DNA from: Dasypus novemcinctus
Taxonomy: Eukaryota > Chordata > Mammalia > Cingulata > Dasypodidae
Length of the DNA stretch: 64,000 nucleotides
Direction of reading: 5' to 3'
NCBI RefSeq assembly: GCF_030445035.2
Contig: NC_080682.1
Location: 29,060,770 to 29,124,769 of the forward strand
The first letter of the stretch is position 1; each line of letters opens with the position of its first letter. This document shows positions 37,721 to 51,239 of the stretch, in pieces. The translations under genes were made by a program, and so were the position numbers. The notes beneath the pieces are model-generated. The model saw only the letters and a program-made list of their open reading frames with translations, had not been told where the DNA came from and made no database searches.

Positions 37721-38579
37721 CCTGAAAAAAGTAACGTAGAGTGTGATACAAATACCTGGGAGAATTGAGGATCAGGCAAATGGAATCTTAAAAACAATGT
37801 TCTGTGAAATTAGTTATTTTTTGTTTTTATGTTAATATTTTGCATTATTTATTTTACTAAAAATTGTGAAAATGTAATGTATTTTAAAAATTTTGGCTCA
37901 CATTGTTAATATTTTTCTCTTTTAAGAAAATTATTCTGCATAATAAATATAAAACTAAAAATTTTCTAATATTTTAAATTTTATTATGTTAATGTTTTTA
38001 GTTTCCTTTTTGAAATGCATATTTCTTTTCTTGTGACCTCTTCCTTATTTGTTTTCTTTAGTTATTTTTAGATAGTTACTCTACTGCTATCCCACTGCCT
38101 TCTATATTTTGAAGGATAAAACTCCTAACTTTAAAATAGATTCTCCAATTATCCAGTTATTCTTGACTTCCAATGTTGTGTATGTATTTAAGAGTGAATT
38201 TGAATCTATATGGTATCAAAAGGCCAATTCACTCCAACACTAAAGCAAGAGAAAAAGACTATGAATCACAGAGACTATCATTAAGAGATGATGAAACACT
38301 TAGTAAACTGCAATGGCATCTAGTTAGACAGCTAAAAACGTACTTAAAATAATTATTTGTTATTTTGCTCATTATATCAAAATATAAACCACTAAGTATT
38401 GAAAATTTCCTATGCTCTATTAATAACTTTTCATGAACGTTTAAGATTGGCCCATACTTCCATTGCACTTACTTTGGAAAGGACTGTCTTCTTCAGTAGG
38501 AAAATGAAAGCATTCACCTAATTTTGAGCACTTTAATTGATCATTAGAAACATAAATTTTATACATTTGTTTCTTTATC
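37721..38579. other. AT-rich stretch, nothing assigned
   Basis: No gene or repeat recognised. Confidence 0.35.
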
Positions 38580-39170
38580 ACTTTCTCATAAATAAGGGGT
38601 CCCAATTCCTATTAAAATTATACATAAATCAGGTTGTAATGGATGTGTTCTAACCACCCAGGCAATGGGCAAGAGCTAAAATACTTACTTAGGACAAGGT
38701 ATTTCATAGCATATTTGAACTTAATGTTATGTATTCTCATAAATTATGCAATTTATCTGAAATTTCCTCTTAGCTGTGGCACAGCAAAGGCAGATGAAGT
38801 TTACACTATAAAAATGGTTTATTTAGATTGTTTATATTCACTTACTCAGCTGTTGGAACCAGCAGGAGATGCCCCAAGGAGAATATGCTGAAATTATCTT
38901 CCAGTTAAAAATAACAATATGATGATTTATTCAATAATAAAAAGTAAATTGTTCTGGAATAATTCACTACAATGTGATATTTGTTGAAAGATGAAAGCAC
39001 TTTGGTCTCTTATTTAAAATGATACCTTAGAAAATACATGAATATATGTTGTAAAAATATGTAGAGTCTTAAAATATGAGACCTAAACATATATGTTAAG
39101 CTCTGATACGAGTTAGCAGGTAACTTCTCTGAGCCAAATTTTCTCATCCAAAGTGCATTCACATAATCAT
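38580..39170 (+). repeat. Duplicon block, copy 2
   Basis: Counterpart of 2180-2680. After the shared part it carries an antisense MIR-like stretch ('aacttctctgagccaaattt'). No receptor sequence follows it, so this unit is incomplete in the window. Confidence 0.6.
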
Positions 39171-42100
39171 TTTTATCATGTAGTTCATCTTTCCAGAAAC
39201 ATTCACTTGATTACTGTAGGGAAAAAATAGGAAAAATTTAAAAATACATCATTTTGTTGGTGTTATTGTTGTTGTTGTTTTGTCCCAGAATAGAGTGTAC
39301 TTTGTCTTTGGGGAATCCCAGGAAACTTCAAGAAGAGCTTAACAAGCTAGTATAAGAATCCAAATGCATAATATTCTTACCTTAATTGAATGTTCAATTA
39401 CACAGATAAAAGGAAAAGTTTTTCATCACTTACACAATATTTTAGAATCTATAAGCCTGAATCTCCAATTGGAATATATACTTTAATATTTAAATTAGAG
39501 TTTGGTTGTTCAACTTAGATTTGTATTAAAAGTTGAACAGCATGCCTTCTCTGGAACATTGCAGGAAAATAGGAAGGAATGTCTTTATATTCATTTCAAT
39601 AGATGTAAATTAGAAATTTATTTAATATTTGTGATGAAAGATAATAGTCAAAATAGAAATCCTGGAAATTAAGGGTCAAATTTTAAAATTAGGTAAAATT
39701 GTAAATGGAAAGATGTCAAATGTCCTTTGGGTATATGCCAAGTGAATCATCTACCAGTTAAACATTATATACTCATAACCTTGACAAAGGATCTTCTTAA
39801 GTGAGAACTTAAATTCTCACAATTTCTGTCTCTTATATAGTACTGGTAAAGATGGGAGCACAGATAGCCATAGAAAAAAATGAAATTCCAAAGCTCCAAT
39901 TAATAGCAGATTATGATAATACTAATATCACATTATGGAATAACTGGAAGCTCTCATCCAAAACTTTTAGTACGTGAAATATAAACACTTATTTATAATC
40001 AATAATCTTGATTTGACATCACCATCTTTGCTGAGATCTTATTCTCAATAAAGTTTTTAAACAATGTTTATTCTTTTCCAGAATTTTCATTGTTTAGATT
40101 TCTTATATCAATATAGAAATCATAAAAATTTGAAACAGATTGCTTGCTTGCTTTAAAGAGCATATTGCTTCTAAAAATATCTAGTTTCTACAGAAACATT
40201 GCTATAAAATATGAATATCAATATGTATAATGTAATACGCTAAGCCTGGAATTGATACTAGTGTCATTCTCATAATTTAAATTGAAAACATGAGTCAAGA
40301 ATTGTCACTGGAACTAATCTGATAATCATGGAGATTATGGCTCTTACCTCAAATGAGTAATGTATTATTGCTTCCCCATGTGGTTGCTAGCCTCACTTAG
40401 ATGAGAAGAATTTAAGAGTGTCTCTCCTACTTCAGTCCCTGGGAATTTGAATGCACCTGAGACCAGGAAATTATGTCACTGGGACTTTGTTAATTATCCA
40501 GGGTACCATTGATTTCCCTATTAAGAAACAATGTTTTATATACAATTTCCCTGCTTTCTTATATTACTTTGTACTATGCCCTATCAAACACCTTGTGTAA
40601 ATATATTATTTGTTAGATACACGCATTAATCTCCCAAAAATATTCAATATTCAGCATTTTCCACAGACTTCTGTCAAGTTTTATATCTGAGGATGAAATT
40701 AGATTTCTTTCACGTGTCCTATATTGCTTTTAAAAGTTTCAGAAAGAATATCAATTAGGAATATGTGCTACTCTTATTTTTATTTCTTTTCATGACAAAA
40801 TTGAGTTAATCCTATCTGAATTCCTTCTTCTGTAGTCGTTATTGGTTTTCATTCCCAATTCCACTTCAGTCCTCCTTCTTATATAGCCATCTGTTCAAAG
40901 GTTAATATATGTCCTCAAAAAGACCTAATCTTGATATAACAAATATAACATATGTTTTAATGAACATGCATAGTATGCATAGTTTGTTTTACAAGTCATT
41001 TTCCTACCTAATGTTCTCATTCAAGTATGTTTTGGAGATCCATTTATTTTAACTATGTATACATTTATTTGCTGCCTTCTCTTCTCCATTAACGTAATAG
41101 AAATATTATTATATTGCTATAACCTGTATCTACCCCCATTTAATAAGAACATTTTTCTTAATTATTATAGTAACATTCAGTTACTTCCTAACTTCTGAAT
41201 TCTAGATTTATCATCAAAATTAACAACTTTGCATATGATCTTCTGCTGATCCATGATTGAATAACTCCATCAAATATCTCCAGTAGTGGATATCTGATTC
41301 ATGAAAAATAAACAAATTAAATTTTAATGTATCCTTTTAAGATTATTTTTATCAATATATATTGCCTATCAATGTACAAAGAATTCAGGTTCTGGATATC
41401 TTATTTTTGAGTATGTGCTTATTCATATAGTAGGGATTGAGATAAATAATATAATCAGATTTAATTTGAGTAGAACTAAACTTCTAATTTACCTTGATAT
41501 ATTATTATTTGATATATTGTTATATATGAATATTTAAATACAGGACTGAATTTGAAATTTAGTTAAGCACAATTCATGTTAACAAAGTAATTCAAAGATT
41601 GTGAAAAAGAACAGTAAACACAAATTTTAATATATATTTAATATTTGTGTATTTTTATATTGATAAAATGGAAAGATTATGGTAATGCTCCCATGTAAGC
41701 AGGTGGGCAAAGTAACTGAGATGTAGTCTAACTCCAGTGTGGTATCCCATGATCATATTCAATAGGAGTCATTTTTTTCATCACTGTATTTGTCATGAAT
41801 GGATTTCTACAATGGCTTTCTGGTTTAGAATTTTGTTTTCGAATGGATGAAAAATAGAATGTTGGTGAAATAATGAAAAAGCATGAAGAAAGAAGCAAGA
41901 ATGAGAAAGCAGATACAGTAGAAGATACCATTGCAAATTAAGAATTGTTTGTTTAGGGTCATATTGATTTTTTTGTTGATCAAGAAGCAGTATTTTAAGC
42001 ATACATTTTTGAACATGACTGTTTCTAGCATATACTCACGAGTCTAATCTAAATAAATACTTTTGTGATTATTAACATTCAACAATGTGCTTTATTAAAT

Positions 42101-42299
42101 TTTGAACTGTATTTGGAAAGTTTTTTTTTTTAATTATTAAAAACCTCGTCTCACCATTGTATCTCAACTGTTTTGTGGTTAGGATTGTTTTTGAAGAAGT
42201 AAACCTTTTGACATTTACATTTTCATTAAGCCAACTTCATATATATTTTGTGAAGTTAAGTAGAGTTTATTACTACAACATATTTGTCAATAATATGTT
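39171..42299. other. AT-rich stretch, nothing firmly assigned
   Basis: A short GTT run at 39257-39282 is the only simple structure seen. The retroviral 3' LTR belonging to the element at 42300-48130 may lie in its right part, but I could not delimit one. Confidence 0.35.
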
Positions 42300-45192
42300 T
42301 CTACCTAGATAATTTTTATTGCATGTAAAGTGCCTTTATAAGCAGTAAGAAGACAAAATCTATCTGGGGCAGCAACTTGGAATAGAAGGTGACAACTAAC
42401 TTTAGAGGGACCAGAAAATATATGGAGTAAAATCTCTATTTGAGGGAAAGAAATAAAGTTTTTTATTTCCTGATGGAGATGCAGAAAAGAAAATAAGGAT
42501 GGAAAAGGAGAAAAGATGTGAGAAAAAGGTGCCAGGAAAAATGATATAAGGCTGGGGAATAGAGGCTGAAAAGCAAGTGGGAAGTTCTCTTGTGGTGGAA
42601 TGGTACTGTTACTCTTAGAGTAAAGTACTGCTTTGCTCAAATGATTTTGGTAATGCAGGTCTGATCAATAGATTATAATAACATGTTGCTTTTTGGGGAA
42701 AGAGGATACTAGCAACGTCTGAGGCTGAATTGCTGAAGGTAAATTATCGATGTAGGTATAAGTGGTCTTGTTTGATGAAATCAGATTTGCCCCAACCTTT
42801 TTTATCATGGGGTCTGATGGATTGCATATCCTATAGTTAGTAGGATTAAAGAGAATGGCAACTCTTGGGGATATTCTGAGAATGAAATTAGAATAAATAT
42901 ATGCTGACATAATAATGAGGAAAGAATTGAGTAAATGGGCCACTATAAGTGGATGACAACAGTGGGTTTTAGAGCATTAGGGGAATGATTATAAATAAAG
43001 ATTTTTTTAAAAAGGAATTAAATAAGGGTCTTGACCAACATCTTGGGCAAAACTATTTATTATCTGTTGTCATATACTTGTTCCAAATGTCTTGGGATAG
43101 CTTTGTGCTACCAAAAGATTGATTGCTTCTAGAGCATCTCTGTGAATCCTCAATTTGAGACCCCTTAGTAAAGTAGCCTTCCAATTGTGTGGAATTCTGA
43201 ATTGCTTCTTTTGTTGCTAAACATGAACCTAAGGGTTGACTTGCTGGAGTTTTACTGTTCTGTTTTTGTTTCTATTAATATTACCTGGTAAGGTACCTTG
43301 CATTAAGAATCAAGAATGGTTTTTTCTCTGATGTGTCTTCCAAAAACAAAATATCCTGTTAAAAGTAATGAAGAGGCTGTTTGAGATTTTTTGTGCATGT
43401 GGTAAGAAAGCTTTAACCTCTTGGTGATAGTACTGAGGGTACAGTACAGGAATCCCTTGCAATATTTCCGCAGGTGTGCACTCAGTAGGGCAAAGTTTAG
43501 TACTGGAAGTTAAATACCTAAGTGCATATACCTCTTGCTCCCAATTAGTAGGGAGATAACTGATGTGTCCCTGAGGGATCATGTGACCATAAAGGCCAGT
43601 GAGGGTAGCTTTGGCCAAAGAAGCTCAAGGGTTTCTGAGAGATTTTCTAATTTTGTTGAAGGATGTAATAGGTCCTTTGAACCTTTTTAGAAAGTTGTGG
43701 GTTGTAAGTACCCTGTATTTTTGAGTGAATGGAAATGCCAACAGAGTTCATTAACAACTGTAAATTATGTGCCCAGATCGCTTCATATAAAATGTAGGAT
43801 AACCCAGATTAGAAACACAAAATCAAGCAGCTTTTTAGTGACTGCAGCAATAGTAGCTTTTCCTCAAAGAACTATATCATCCTATCCTGAAAATAGACTC
43901 ACAAAAACGAAAATATATTCAAACCCCATTGAGATACAAGCTGGAAAAAATCCATCTGAAGGATTTAAAGGGCCCTTAAGGGTCTGGTTCCTGTCCATGT
44001 CCTTCCTTTACAATGTTTCCAGGATCATGTTGACAGGTGATGTATGACTGGAGAATAGCATCAAACCTCTTATTAAAGTTTTTCCACCAATGTTCATGTA
44101 ATATAGTAACTAAATTTTAAAATTGAGTGCAATCATGAGGAAATTTGGTTAGTATCAATTAGAAAGCCCACCAACTGGTTGTCTTGGACAGCATCAGAGA
44201 TGATCTGAGTGAAAGATACAATCAAATTTTTTCCATTCTTTCTTATAAAAATAACAACTAAACTTTGATATTTTATAATGGACTCTTTAAATCCCTTTGA
44301 GGATAAACACATGGAGAGTTTAGATAGGAAAGCAACCTTGGTTAAGGCAGTTTGGTGTAATCTGGTTAAGAATTTACTTTTGCTTCCATATTAGCTCATT
44401 TTACATGGGCCTCAATATTAAAATAGCTACCTCTTTATAAATTAGTAGTGTGTCTAAAAAGTCCCTAACTTGGTCCTTTCTTGCCTGGGGTTCCAGCAAA
44501 TGTGAGATGCCCCATTTGTTGTCATATACTATTATATGGTAATATAATAGTATATTCCAAAATCATATACTATTCCAAAATAATTCATTCTGTCTATACA
44601 TAGGTTTATTCTCTGGTCTTTGGTTAGCTGACAAGCTCTATGTTCTGGCATTTGGGCTGATTTTACCTCATATTACAGTCAATTTTCTAAGGGAGAGCTT
44701 AAATTAATGATAGCACATCCTGCTTGATAACCTCCATTTTTGAGATGCATCAACAAATAACAGGGTTCTTAATGGGAGACTCTAATAAATCTGAGTGAGA
44801 TATAGATAACTCTGTGACTGAGGTAGGACAATTATTTTAAATTTCCTTTCCTCTAATAGGGGCAGAAGAGTGAATATTAATATGAAAGGGAGACCATAAG
44901 AGAATTTCATAAAAGACAAACTGGCTGAAAAGTGTGTGTTCTCATTTGGTAGTAATGCCTGCCCCATCTGAGGAGCCATGAGGTCAGGTGGGGACCCAAG
45001 AACCAGTCCAGCAGGAGCATCAAGATTTGAAGTGGCCTAAGGTAAGAGGGATAAGACTCTGCAACTAGGTCACAGGTAAGGCTACAGTTACCTATGAGTT
45101 TGATGATTTCCATGAAGTTGAGCTAAAACCACCACAGCTTATCCAGATCATTCATGCACAAATAGATGAAAACCTTTTTCTAATTAGAAATG

Positions 45193-45844
45193 TGTATTAG
45201 TCAGCCAAAAGGGTACTGATGCAAAATACCAGAAATCAATTTTTAAAATAATGAAGGGTATTTATTTGGGGTAGAAGCTTATAGTCAGAAGGTCATGAAA
45301 GAGTAAATTACTTCCCTCACCAAAATCTGTTGCCATGTGTTCAAGCAAGATGACTGCTGATCTCTGTGAGGGTTCAGCCTTCTTCTCCCTCCTAAGAAGC
45401 TGTGGTGCCAACTTCTTCTGATCTCAGCTGTAGGTTGGAGAGTTCATCTCTCTCCCCAGGGTTCATTTCTCTCTGGGCAAAGCTTCTCTGCTTTCTTTAC
45501 AAGGTCAGCTATAAACTGTCAGGCAAACAGCTCATGTCTTTCCTGGGCTTCTGTATCAGACTAAACTCTGCTTCTACTTCCATTTCCTTTTCCATGTATT
45601 TACTTCCCTGTCTTTGATTAAGCATCTCTTTATATGCCCCGCAATTGTAGAATACCTGCAAGTGGAGACTCAAACAGAGTCACCCTAATGATGTGGTCAA
45701 CTGAAAGCCCTAATCTTGATTTAATAAAGTAAAAGAGAAACCTCTGGGTTTAACACAATCTAATATGCCCAGAGGAACAGACCATTTGACAAACACAATC
45801 CAATATCTATTTTGGGAATTCATAAACAATATCAAACTGCCACA
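45193..45844 (+). mobile_element. LTR-like repeat, copy 2
   Basis: TGTATTAGTCAGCC at the start, 'tatttatttggggtagaagc', 'gttcaagcaagatgactgct', 'aacacaatccaatatct' and a terminal 'atcaaactgccaca'. Ends are TG and CA. The 5 bases outside are aaatg and ggatg, an imperfect 5-bp duplication. It interrupts the retroviral remnant. Confidence 0.7.
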
Positions 45845-45999
45845 GGATGCTAAAGAATGAGTCATTAAAACTTTCTTTAAGTTACAGCCGCCTATTCATG
45901 TTTGGGCTCCTAAAGGCAAGAGTTTTTGCCTGAGGCATAGTCAACTCATAAAGATGTGTTAAATCTAGGAAAACATGACACCTATTATCTGCAGAGTCC

Positions 46000-46600
46000 A
46001 TTTAAATGTAGAAATTCTGTCAATTGCAATTTTTAAGGTGTTTAGGGAAAGTCTGATAGTTTTTAGTCTATGAGGAGAGAGGGTTTTTCTCTCCTGCGAT
46101 AGACCACACCCTAAATAATGGACTGTATCATAGAATAATAGTGTTTTATCTTTTGAAACTTTGTGCCGTTTTCTGCTAAGTGTGAGAGCTAATGAATGGC
46201 ATTCTTGTAACAGGCTTCCTTGTTCTGAACAAATGAATTAATGTATATATTGTATCAGAATTGAATCACACGGGAAATTCAGATCTTTATGTTTTGATTA
46301 AAGACATAGGTACATGTTTTTGACCTCCCCAGGTGAAGTAAAAAATATTGACTCTCCTGGTCTAGAGGCTCACTGGAAATGGCAGAGCAAAGATCTACTA
46401 CAGTGAAGCAAGTGGATTCAGATGGATTAATAGTAATATGGTATACTGATTAGTTACTGCTGGGAAATGAGGTATGACAATTTTGTTTATGGCCCTAAGA
46501 TCTTGAACAAATTGATATCTTCATCCATTTCATCTCTTTTTTATAAGGATGTCAGCATTACAGATTTACTAACAGGTATAAGAAGATCCAAGGACATGAT
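46000..46600 (-). pseudogene. Retroviral pol reverse-transcriptase remnant
   Basis: Translated on the minus strand, this shows the conserved early block FVQDLRAINKIV (about 46480-46520), then a block ending TVVDLCSA (about 46390-46415), and further on HYLGCGL (about 46095-46115). These are in the order seen in gammaretrovirus-like reverse transcriptases. Stops and frameshifts lie between the blocks, and the catalytic Y-x-D-D segment is not readable. It is an old fossil with no predicted activity. Confidence 0.8.
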
Positions 46601-48130
46601 ACTTTCAGCTATTGGTTTGAGCCTTTGCATCTAGCTTCAAGAGTTATTGGGGAAGTTTGGGTAAAAGTTACATAGAAACTATCTGAACTTCTGTAGTTGC
46701 CACTTTAAATATTTTACCTATGTCTGGAATTTTTAGCCCATAAAGTTCAGGTACAGTGTCAAGATCCTTATCTAAAATATTGATCGAATATAATGGAGGA
46801 GACAAAGGTATATCCAGAGAAGACGTAATTTGATTTTGAATAGAGGAGTCCTCTGGAACCTAAAGAAATACAATTCCACTTGCAAAGTAAAACACGCTTT
46901 ATTAAATTTGAAGAGGCAGCATTGCAGACCAGTAAGGAATGTTTTATAGGCAAGGGACCAAGGGTTACAGGTAAGGGATCAGAAATAGGTGAAAATCAGT
47001 AGGAATTTTGAAATAACTATCACCTGTGTGATAATCATACTCTGAGGAGGAGATTTCAATGCAGAAAAGTGACACCTGTATCTATCAATAATTAATGAGA
47101 TGAACATTTAAGCTTAGAGTTAATTCATCCTGAATGTTTAAGGGTAAGACAGGATATTAGCACGTTTTTCTTCTCTAGAGCACCTCATTGAACTGAATTT
47201 AGAGATTTACTTATATATTTTTTGTTTGTTTATAGATGAGATCATATTTATCCAGTTTCCCTTCTGTTTACAAGTGTCCTTGTCAGTAGGTTTTTGGTTG
47301 GGAAGTGGGATAAGTTGCTGTTTGATCAGCAGGGCAATAATTTTATTTTGGTCCTTTTCTTGCTTTTTCTCTAAAACCCTTTCAAAATGTTATGATAGGC
47401 ATTGTAGTTCTGTTTTTGTTCCTGAATTGGGTCTCTGATTTCAGGTTTTATTTCATTTACAATATGAGAGGAAACGGCTGCTGTTATATCCCCAGCTTCA
47501 GCTCCTGAATATTTACCTGAAGGTATTTTCTTGTCTATCCTGCAAACCTCCTGTTTCTTTTTTGTGTTTTTATTTTTTTATTTTTGGTCCAATCAATTTT
47601 TATTGTCAATTTATTAGGTATGGCTTTAGGGAATTTTGTCTTATGCTGGGGTGTCATTTTTTGATCATCAGGTTTATTATGAAAGGACAGGTCCTATAAT
47701 CCCTTTTCTGGGTCAGTGCAATCAATTTTGACATCAAAAATTTAGCATCTGAGGCTCCAATGAACATGTATACAAGTTGAAATAGGGCAGGTAGCCCTAA
47801 ATGAATTCTAAATTCTACAAATATTTGCTGGTGTTGTCTGGGTTAAGAGAATTCTTTATTATACCTATTAATTCCAGTTTGTTTCATGGTTTAAATCTGA
47901 GAGTTGCCTGAATATCTAGCTCATGCATGAAATGGATCTCTTTGTTGGGCTAAAGTTTGTCAAATTGCCATTAGCTTTGGCCAAGTCTTAAGCGAAGCAA
48001 TTTTTATTCAAAATTTTGTTAAGAATCCTCAACATATCAATAAAAAAGCTGTCTATTGAGCCTGAGAAATCCTATTTCCTTTCTTTTCTGAGGTGACTCT
48101 CACATGAACAATTCTGTTACAGTAAAATAT

Positions 48131-49440
48131 TTCCCAAAGTGGCCACCCAATGCCCCAAATCTTCGCTGAGGAAATTATGCCATTTGGAAAGTGAGATGCA
48201 AGAATTAAGATTCTCGTGAAAGTGGGACATTTGTCACAGCGGATGGAGATTCACACAGTAACCAAAGGAATATCAAATTCTTATTTGGAACTCTGCCACA
48301 TTCTCCAATGGATCAGCAAGAATGCCATGAGTACAGGAGCAAACGCTAGTGAAGGAGAATGGTCTATTGACAGACCCTTGATATTGATGACTGTGCATAT
48401 GAACCTTTACTCTTGAAACTGAAATTTAGCCTCGTATTATAGAGTGCCTAAGAGTTGCCTCGTGGGAGCTTCCTTGGTGCTCAAATGTAGCCAATCACTA
48501 AGCTAAACTCAGCATATAAACACTATTACCTTTGCCCCAGAGAGTGAGACATGACTTCCAGAGATGAGCCTCCCTTGATCTGAGGTATTATTACTGTATT
48601 AGTCAGCCAAAGAGATGCTGGTGCAGAATACCAGAGATTGGTTGGCTTTTATAAAGGGCATTTACTTGGGGTAAGAGCTTACAGATACCAGACCATAAAG
48701 TCTAAGTTACTTTCCCCACCAAAGTCTATTTTCACGTGTTGGAGCAAGATGGCTGCTGACAGCTGCAAGGGTTCAGGCTTCCTGGGTTCCTTCCTTCCAG
48801 GGACTTGCTTCTCTCTGGGTTCAAGGTTCCTTTCTTCCTGGGCCTGACTTCTCTTTCCTCTGTGAGCTTACTTTCTGGGGCTCCTGCCTAAGTCTTCATC
48901 ATCAAACTCCAACATCAAAATTCCAAAATCAGAAAACCCTCAAATCTGTTCTTTGCCATGCCTTTTATCTGTGAGTCCCCACCCTCCAAGGGGTCAGGAC
49001 TCAATGCCCTAATGATAACTCAATCATGCCCAGGTACAGCTCAGATTACAAACATAATCCAATATCTATTTTTGGAAATCATAACCATATCAAACTGCTA
49101 CAACTACCAAGCACCCACTATTAATAGCAATGCAACTGTAAAAAGACCTTGATCAAAAGGGAGGAAATGTAAAGACAAATGAGTTTATATGGGTAAGACA
49201 CTTCAAAGTGAGTCAAGAAGTCATTCCAGAGGATATACTGATGCAAGTCCCAGCCAAAGTAGATACTACCACAAATAGCAGGGGTATCTCACTAAAGAAG
49301 GATTTTGTTAATATGGAAAATTGTGGGAGGTGTGGAGAGTGGCGCATATGGGAATCCCCTATGTTTTTTTATGTGACATTTGTGTAATCTAAGTACCTTT
49401 AATTTTTTTAAATAAATGAATTAAAAAAAAACACATTCTA
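48131..49440 (+). repeat. PolyA-tailed L1-like 3' segment, copy split by an LTR-like repeat
   Basis: Matches 30080-31465 and 8365-9960: 'cacagcggatggagattcac', 'cccttgatattgatgactgt', 'aaatgtagccaatcactaag', then after the 508-bp insertion (48595-49102) 'aaaaagaccttgatcaaaag', 'tatgggtaagacacttcaaa' and the A-rich tail at 49405-49436. The interruption gives a clean order: this repeat first, the LTR-like repeat later. Confidence 0.7.
48595..49102 (+). mobile_element. LTR-like repeat, copy 3
   Basis: Begins TGTATTAGTCAGCC and ends AAACTGCTACA, with flanking bases attac and actac (4 of 5 identical), consistent with a 5-bp target-site duplication. The interior has 'gttggagcaagatggctgct', 'ataatccaatatctattttt'. 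No internal open frame. Confidence 0.75.
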
Positions 49441-50589
49441 ATGAGAGTACTTAAAAGAAGAGATGCTTTTCCTGAGGGAGGAGATGATTTAGAGATAATT
49501 GACCCCCAGAACACCTAACAATAGTCTGTCAAATTGTATTACTTGTGCACTTCCTGTCTGGGGTCCCCAAACTTTTGACTGGTGGCCTCCATTTACAGAT
49601 CTGACAATCTATGATCCACAGCATGTGTAAAAACAGAGAAAATACTCTCTCTACATCAAAGCCAAGTTCTAAGGAGAAAACCATGACAGATTAAGAAACT
49701 TGTCTGCTTTTACTGGTGACCCACAGCATTGTTTGCCCAAATAGATGCTGGTCTCAAGATAACCACAAACTTTGAGGTTTGTTCAAACAGCAGGCTTATA
49801 GGGCCTAAGACTTTGTTTTTCTATCAGAGCACAAAATATTAACAGAAAATACAGCAAAAAGTGACTAAAAAAAGGGCTTCGTTTCACCAAGGATGTAAAC
49901 ACATAGAAACCAAATACCAGGTTACAAACTTAGAGAAAATAGCTGAGGAATTCCACCTCGAGAGCAGAGTTCAGACAAGCCTCTGACTTAGCACATCAGC
50001 ACAAGGGACCTTTCTGAGTACTGCATCTGTTGGAAGACTGAGATCCACGAAAATGAGCAATGCAAATCAGTGCTCAGTGGCACATTAAAAAATAACTATG
50101 GAAATAAATGAAAAAAAAAATGCCCAGAATGTGAATAAAGCCTATCTATTCAGACATTTATATAGAAAGGGATTCAACCACCATCACTTGTATTTGGCAG
50201 AGACTCAAAGGCAGGCAGGGAAATGGGAGAGTTTTATAGTGGAACAAAGGGAAGGTTTTAGGTATGCCCTGTTTGGAAGCTGCTGGAATGGAGTGGCAGG
50301 GAGCAGGGAAGCTAGAAGAATGGGATCCTATGTGATGGGTAAAGGGAGCATATTTTGCTTGGTTCTATTAGTCCTGAGTTATAAGTGGAGAAAAAAATAG
50401 TAAAGCTGTCACTTATTCATTAAATTATGGTTATTTGGTTTCTATTGTTACAGGGATTGTGCTTTGACTTCACAGAATACTTACAGCATATAGTGGCCAG
50501 ATCCCATATCAATTTTGCAAGTTGCAATTCAGAAGTCTCCTGTCTGATGACTAGTGATAATGGGTCAGAGTTTTTGGTTACTGTAATTT
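49441..50589. other. Unassigned stretch, possible LTR/leader of the retroviral remnant
   Basis: On the minus strand a TATA-like 'actataaaactctccc' lies at about 50228-50243 and a possible TG terminus near 50411. This would be the expected place for a 5' LTR of the element at 42300-48130, but no partner LTR or primer-binding site could be confirmed. Confidence 0.3.
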
Positions 50590-50710
50590 CTATATTCAGT
50601 CTTGCAACTCTTTAGATATGAAATATGAACTTATATTATAAATCTGACATGGATTAGTACTTTATTTCTCTGAGATCCAGTTTCCTCACTCTGGCAGGAT
50701 AACCATTTCT
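50590..50710 (+). repeat. Duplicon block fragment, copy 3
   Basis: Three-way similarity with 2608-2680 and 39065-39165 around 'tttagatatgaaatatgaac' and the following 'atctgacatggattagtact'. An antisense MIR-like tail follows, as in copy 2. Confidence 0.5.
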
Positions 50711-50792
50711 TTTTTTTTTATTTCAACAAATAAGTATACATGAGGAACTACAATAATCTAAAGCCAAGTGTTTATATATGTATAAATTCATT

Positions 50793-51230
50793 TGTGGGGA
50801 CCCATTCCCCCAACTCCTCAGCACATAGCTGACTCTGTGATGTAGACATAAATTAAAGGTTAACAATCCTACCCAGAGGGGAAAGAATGCATAGATGGTA
50901 TTATGAACTATAATTTTCCCAAAGAGTTAAACATCCTTGTTAAACTTCCTTCCTAAGAGCATAGTGTAAACATCCCGACACCCCACATGTTTATTTCACA
51001 TGACCGTAGCAGAAAATCTTTCCTTATACCATGTGGAATTTCTTTGTTTTAAAAACTCTTTATATATCACCCCTCATTTTCTCAGCATGCTATCTTCATT
51101 CTCTGAACCACCACCATCAGAGATTCTCTCCTTAAGTCCCAATAAAGCTTATGCCTGACTAAATGCCAGATGTGTTCTTTGGTGTTTTAGCCTCACCAGC
51201 CCTCGTCCTTCAGGAGGGTTGGTCGTAGCA
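50793..51230 (+). mobile_element. Solo retroviral LTR with perfect 5-bp target duplication
   Basis: Starts TGTGGGGACC and ends GGTCGTAGCA. TCATT precedes it (50788-50792) and follows it (51231-51235). A TATA-like 'ctttatatatc' lies at about 51058, a polyadenylation signal AATAAA at 51141-51146, and a short U5 follows. Length 438 bp. No internal retroviral sequence abuts it, so it is a recombined solo LTR. The family is not identified. Confidence 0.85.
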
Positions 51231-51239
51231 TCATTATAC

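Larger units (their letters stand above)
42300..48130 (-). mobile_element. Decayed class I endogenous retrovirus, internal region
   Basis: The diagnostic part is the reverse transcriptase at 46000-46600 on the minus strand. By position the DNA to the right (46700-48130) should hold gag and protease, and the DNA to the left (42300-45190) integrase and env. I can see only short broken open frames there (for example 43310-43618 and 44907-45113, minus) and cannot assign them. An LTR-like repeat (45193-45844) has inserted within it. No intact retroviral gene remains. Both limits are approximate and no matching LTR pair was found. Confidence 0.6.

Noticed and set aside
43310..43618. Minus-strand open frame of 102 codons as a host gene
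   Set aside because: It sits within the retroviral remnant and has no recognisable host domain; more likely a decayed viral frame.
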